Assembly (NCBI GenBank): GCA_938088195.1
Contig: CALKEO010000022.1
Coordinates: forward strand, 1 to 35,413
Reading direction: 5' to 3'
Source: an uncultured Flavobacteriaceae bacterium
GTDB lineage: Bacteria > Bacteroidota > Bacteroidia > Flavobacteriales > Flavobacteriaceae
DNA length: 35,413 bases
Below are positions 34,209 to 35,413 of the stretch, piece after piece. The notes under the pieces are model-generated. The model was not told where the DNA came from. It ran no database searches and was given only the letters and a program-made list of their open reading frames with translations. Position 1 is the stretch's first letter, and each line of letters opens with the position of its first letter. The position numbers and the translations under genes are program-made.

Positions 34209-35413
34209 GTGAAAAAATTATTATTATTCCTCGTTATTTCAGCCCTTATAATTTCCTGTTCCAAATCTGATAGAGGAGAACTTATTGGAGCAAAAGCTGA
34301 AAAGTTTTTTCCTTCTCAACCCTTAGGTATGGTTCTTATTCCAAGTGGATCATTTTTGATGGGAATGGCCGATGACGATTATGTAAAATTGGAGAATGCC
34401 CCAACAAGTACAGTTTCTATAAAAGCATTTTACATGGATGAAACAGAAATTACAAATGGCGAATACAAGCAATTTGTGAATTGGGTAAAGGATTCTGTTG
34501 TTAGAGATGCTTTAGCTAAAAGAGCAATATTTGAATTAGGTGATGCGCCAACTCAAGAGGATTTGGATAAAGATAATAGTATTAATACTTACTATCCAAT
34601 GTATGAAATTCAAGAGGATGTTCCTGATGAAGAAAAAGGAGGTTATACCTTATATAAGGAAGATGTATCATTTGGAATCGACTATGAAGACAAAAGTACT
34701 TATGCATTAAATTATGATAACGACATTCTTTGGGAAAGAGAAGATTACCCTGATTTAGCTTATGCACAAGTTTTAGAGGGTGAGTTTGAAGAGGGTACAG
34801 GTTTTTTTCTTCCAAAGGAAGAGTCCTTTAATGGTGAAAGAACTTTTAATACAAAAAAAATTGAATACACTTATACTTATTTTGATGCAAAAGCTGCAAT
34901 AGATTCAGATAGTGACACAAGAAAAAACTTTTTTAAAGAGAAAACCATTGAAATTTATCCAGACACAACTGCTTGGATAAAAGATTTTAGTTACAGTTAC
35001 AATGAGCCAATGCATAATGATTATTTCTGGCACGATGCCTATAATGATTACCCTGTAGTTGGTGTTTCTTGGGAACAAGCTAAAGCCTTTGCTCACTGGA
35101 GAACTATGTATAAAAATAGCTACCAACAAACAAGAAAGAAAAACGGACAACGTGTGGCTTCTTTTAGACTTCCAAGTGAAGCTGAATGGGAGTATGCTGC
35201 AAGAGGAGGATTAGAGTCGGCTACTTATCCATGGGGTGGTCCATATACTATAGACAGTCAAGGTTGTTTTTTAGCTAATTTTAAACCAAACCGAGGAGAT
35301 TATGCTTCGGATAATGCCCTTTACACTGTTGAGGCTGAATCTTATTGGCCCAACGACTATGGATTATATAACATGGCAGGAAACGTTTCTGAATGGACAG
35401 ATTCGTCTTATGA
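34209..35413 (+). CDS. gldK: Gliding/T9SS lipoprotein GldK, 5' part
   Basis: Partial gene, open to the end of the window (401 full codons). It encodes the outer-membrane ring lipoprotein of the type IX secretion system (PorK in Porphyromonas). The start is GTG at 34209, giving the signal KKLLLFLVISALIISC with lipobox Cys17. The formylglycine-generating-enzyme-like (SUMF1) domain follows: MVLIPSGSFLMGMADDD, FYMDETEITNGEYKQFVNWV, EPMHNDYFWHDAYNDYPVVG, FRLPSEAEWEYAARGGLESA and YNMAGNVSEWTDSSY. The segment IEIYPDTTAWIKDFSYSYNE is characteristic of GldK rather than GldJ. The rest of the gldKLMN cluster is expected downstream. Confidence 0.93.
   Translation, partial: MKKLLLFLVISALIISCSKSDRGELIGAKAEKFFPSQPLGMVLIPSGSFLMGMADDDYVKLENAPTSTVSIKAFYMDETEITNGEYKQFVNWVKDSVVRDALAKRAIFELGDAPTQEDLDKDNSINTYYPMYEIQEDVPDEEKGGYTLYKEDVSFGIDYEDKSTYALNYDNDILWEREDYPDLAYAQVLEGEFEEGTGFFLPKEESFNGERTFNTKKIEYTYTYFDAKAAIDSDSDTRKNFFKEKTIEIYPDTTAWIKDFSYSYNEPMHNDYFWHDAYNDYPVVGVSWEQAKAFAHWRTMYKNSYQQTRKKNGQRVASFRLPSEAEWEYAARGGLESATYPWGGPYTIDSQGCFLANFKPNRGDYASDNALYTVEAESYWPNDYGLYNMAGNVSEWTDSSY

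Noticed and set aside
34582-34815. Open frame antisense within gldK
   Set aside because: The plus strand is clearly gldK with continuous GldK-like sequence; the antisense product has no recognisable features.
35411-35413. Apparent TGA at the end of the window
   Set aside because: It is out of frame with gldK, whose last complete codon is TAT followed by the partial codon GA.

Overview
The window is AT-rich (about 30% G+C by eye), densely coded chromosomal DNA from a marine-type Flavobacteriia member (phylum Bacteroidota) with a compact genome. The evidence is gene content and order. There is an ftsX-DUF3098-uppP-truB run, a purH-mreB-mreC-mreD-mrdA-rodA run, a miaB-sigma54 activator-lptE-TPR-secG-groES-groL run, a DUF3127 gene beside aat, and topA followed by an arginase-like gene and the type IX secretion/gliding lipoprotein gene gldK. 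Several genes have promoter boxes of the Bacteroidota type (TAnnTTTG), and Shine-Dalgarno sequences are mostly absent. The species cannot be named from the sequence.

Layout. Positions 1-722 (+): the 3' end of greA and a HIT-family hydrolase. 706-1881 (-): an orphan sensor histidine kinase. 1970-2985 (+): DUF3127 protein and aat. 2982-5580 (-): ftsX, DUF3098 protein, uppP, truB. 5691-8795 (+): leuS and a SemiSWEET transporter. 8785-11118 (-): surE, lpxB and an Lrp/AsnC regulator. 11263-14465 (+): tail-specific protease and an ABC permease. 14466-28344 (-): a nearly 14-kb co-directional block, read from miaB through the chaperonins and purH to the rod-shape genes. 28619-30206 (+): a glycosyltransferase and an FkbM methyltransferase. 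30207-30522: the only non-coding gap over 300 bp. 30523-35413 (+): topA, a degenerate arginase-fold gene and the 5' part of gldK, which runs off the window.

Functionally the window is mostly envelope and information processing: peptidoglycan elongation (MreBCD, PBP2, RodA), lipid carrier recycling (UppP), lipid A and LPS export (LpxB, LptE), secretion (SecG, GldK), divisome control (FtsX), folding and proteolysis (GroESL, tail-specific protease), and translation or tRNA modification (LeuRS, TruB, MiaB, Aat). No rRNA, tRNA, CRISPR, insertion sequence or prophage was seen.

The points most worth a second look are: a DUF3127 protein ending in an SSB-like acidic tip; an arginase-fold protein next to gldK that has lost three of six metal ligands; matching TGTCA/TGACA repeat clusters upstream of both groES and miaB; a terminator whose U-tract directly abuts the start codon of the next gene; and four convergent gene pairs with no spacer at all. 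I found no clear candidate for a wholly new multi-gene system.
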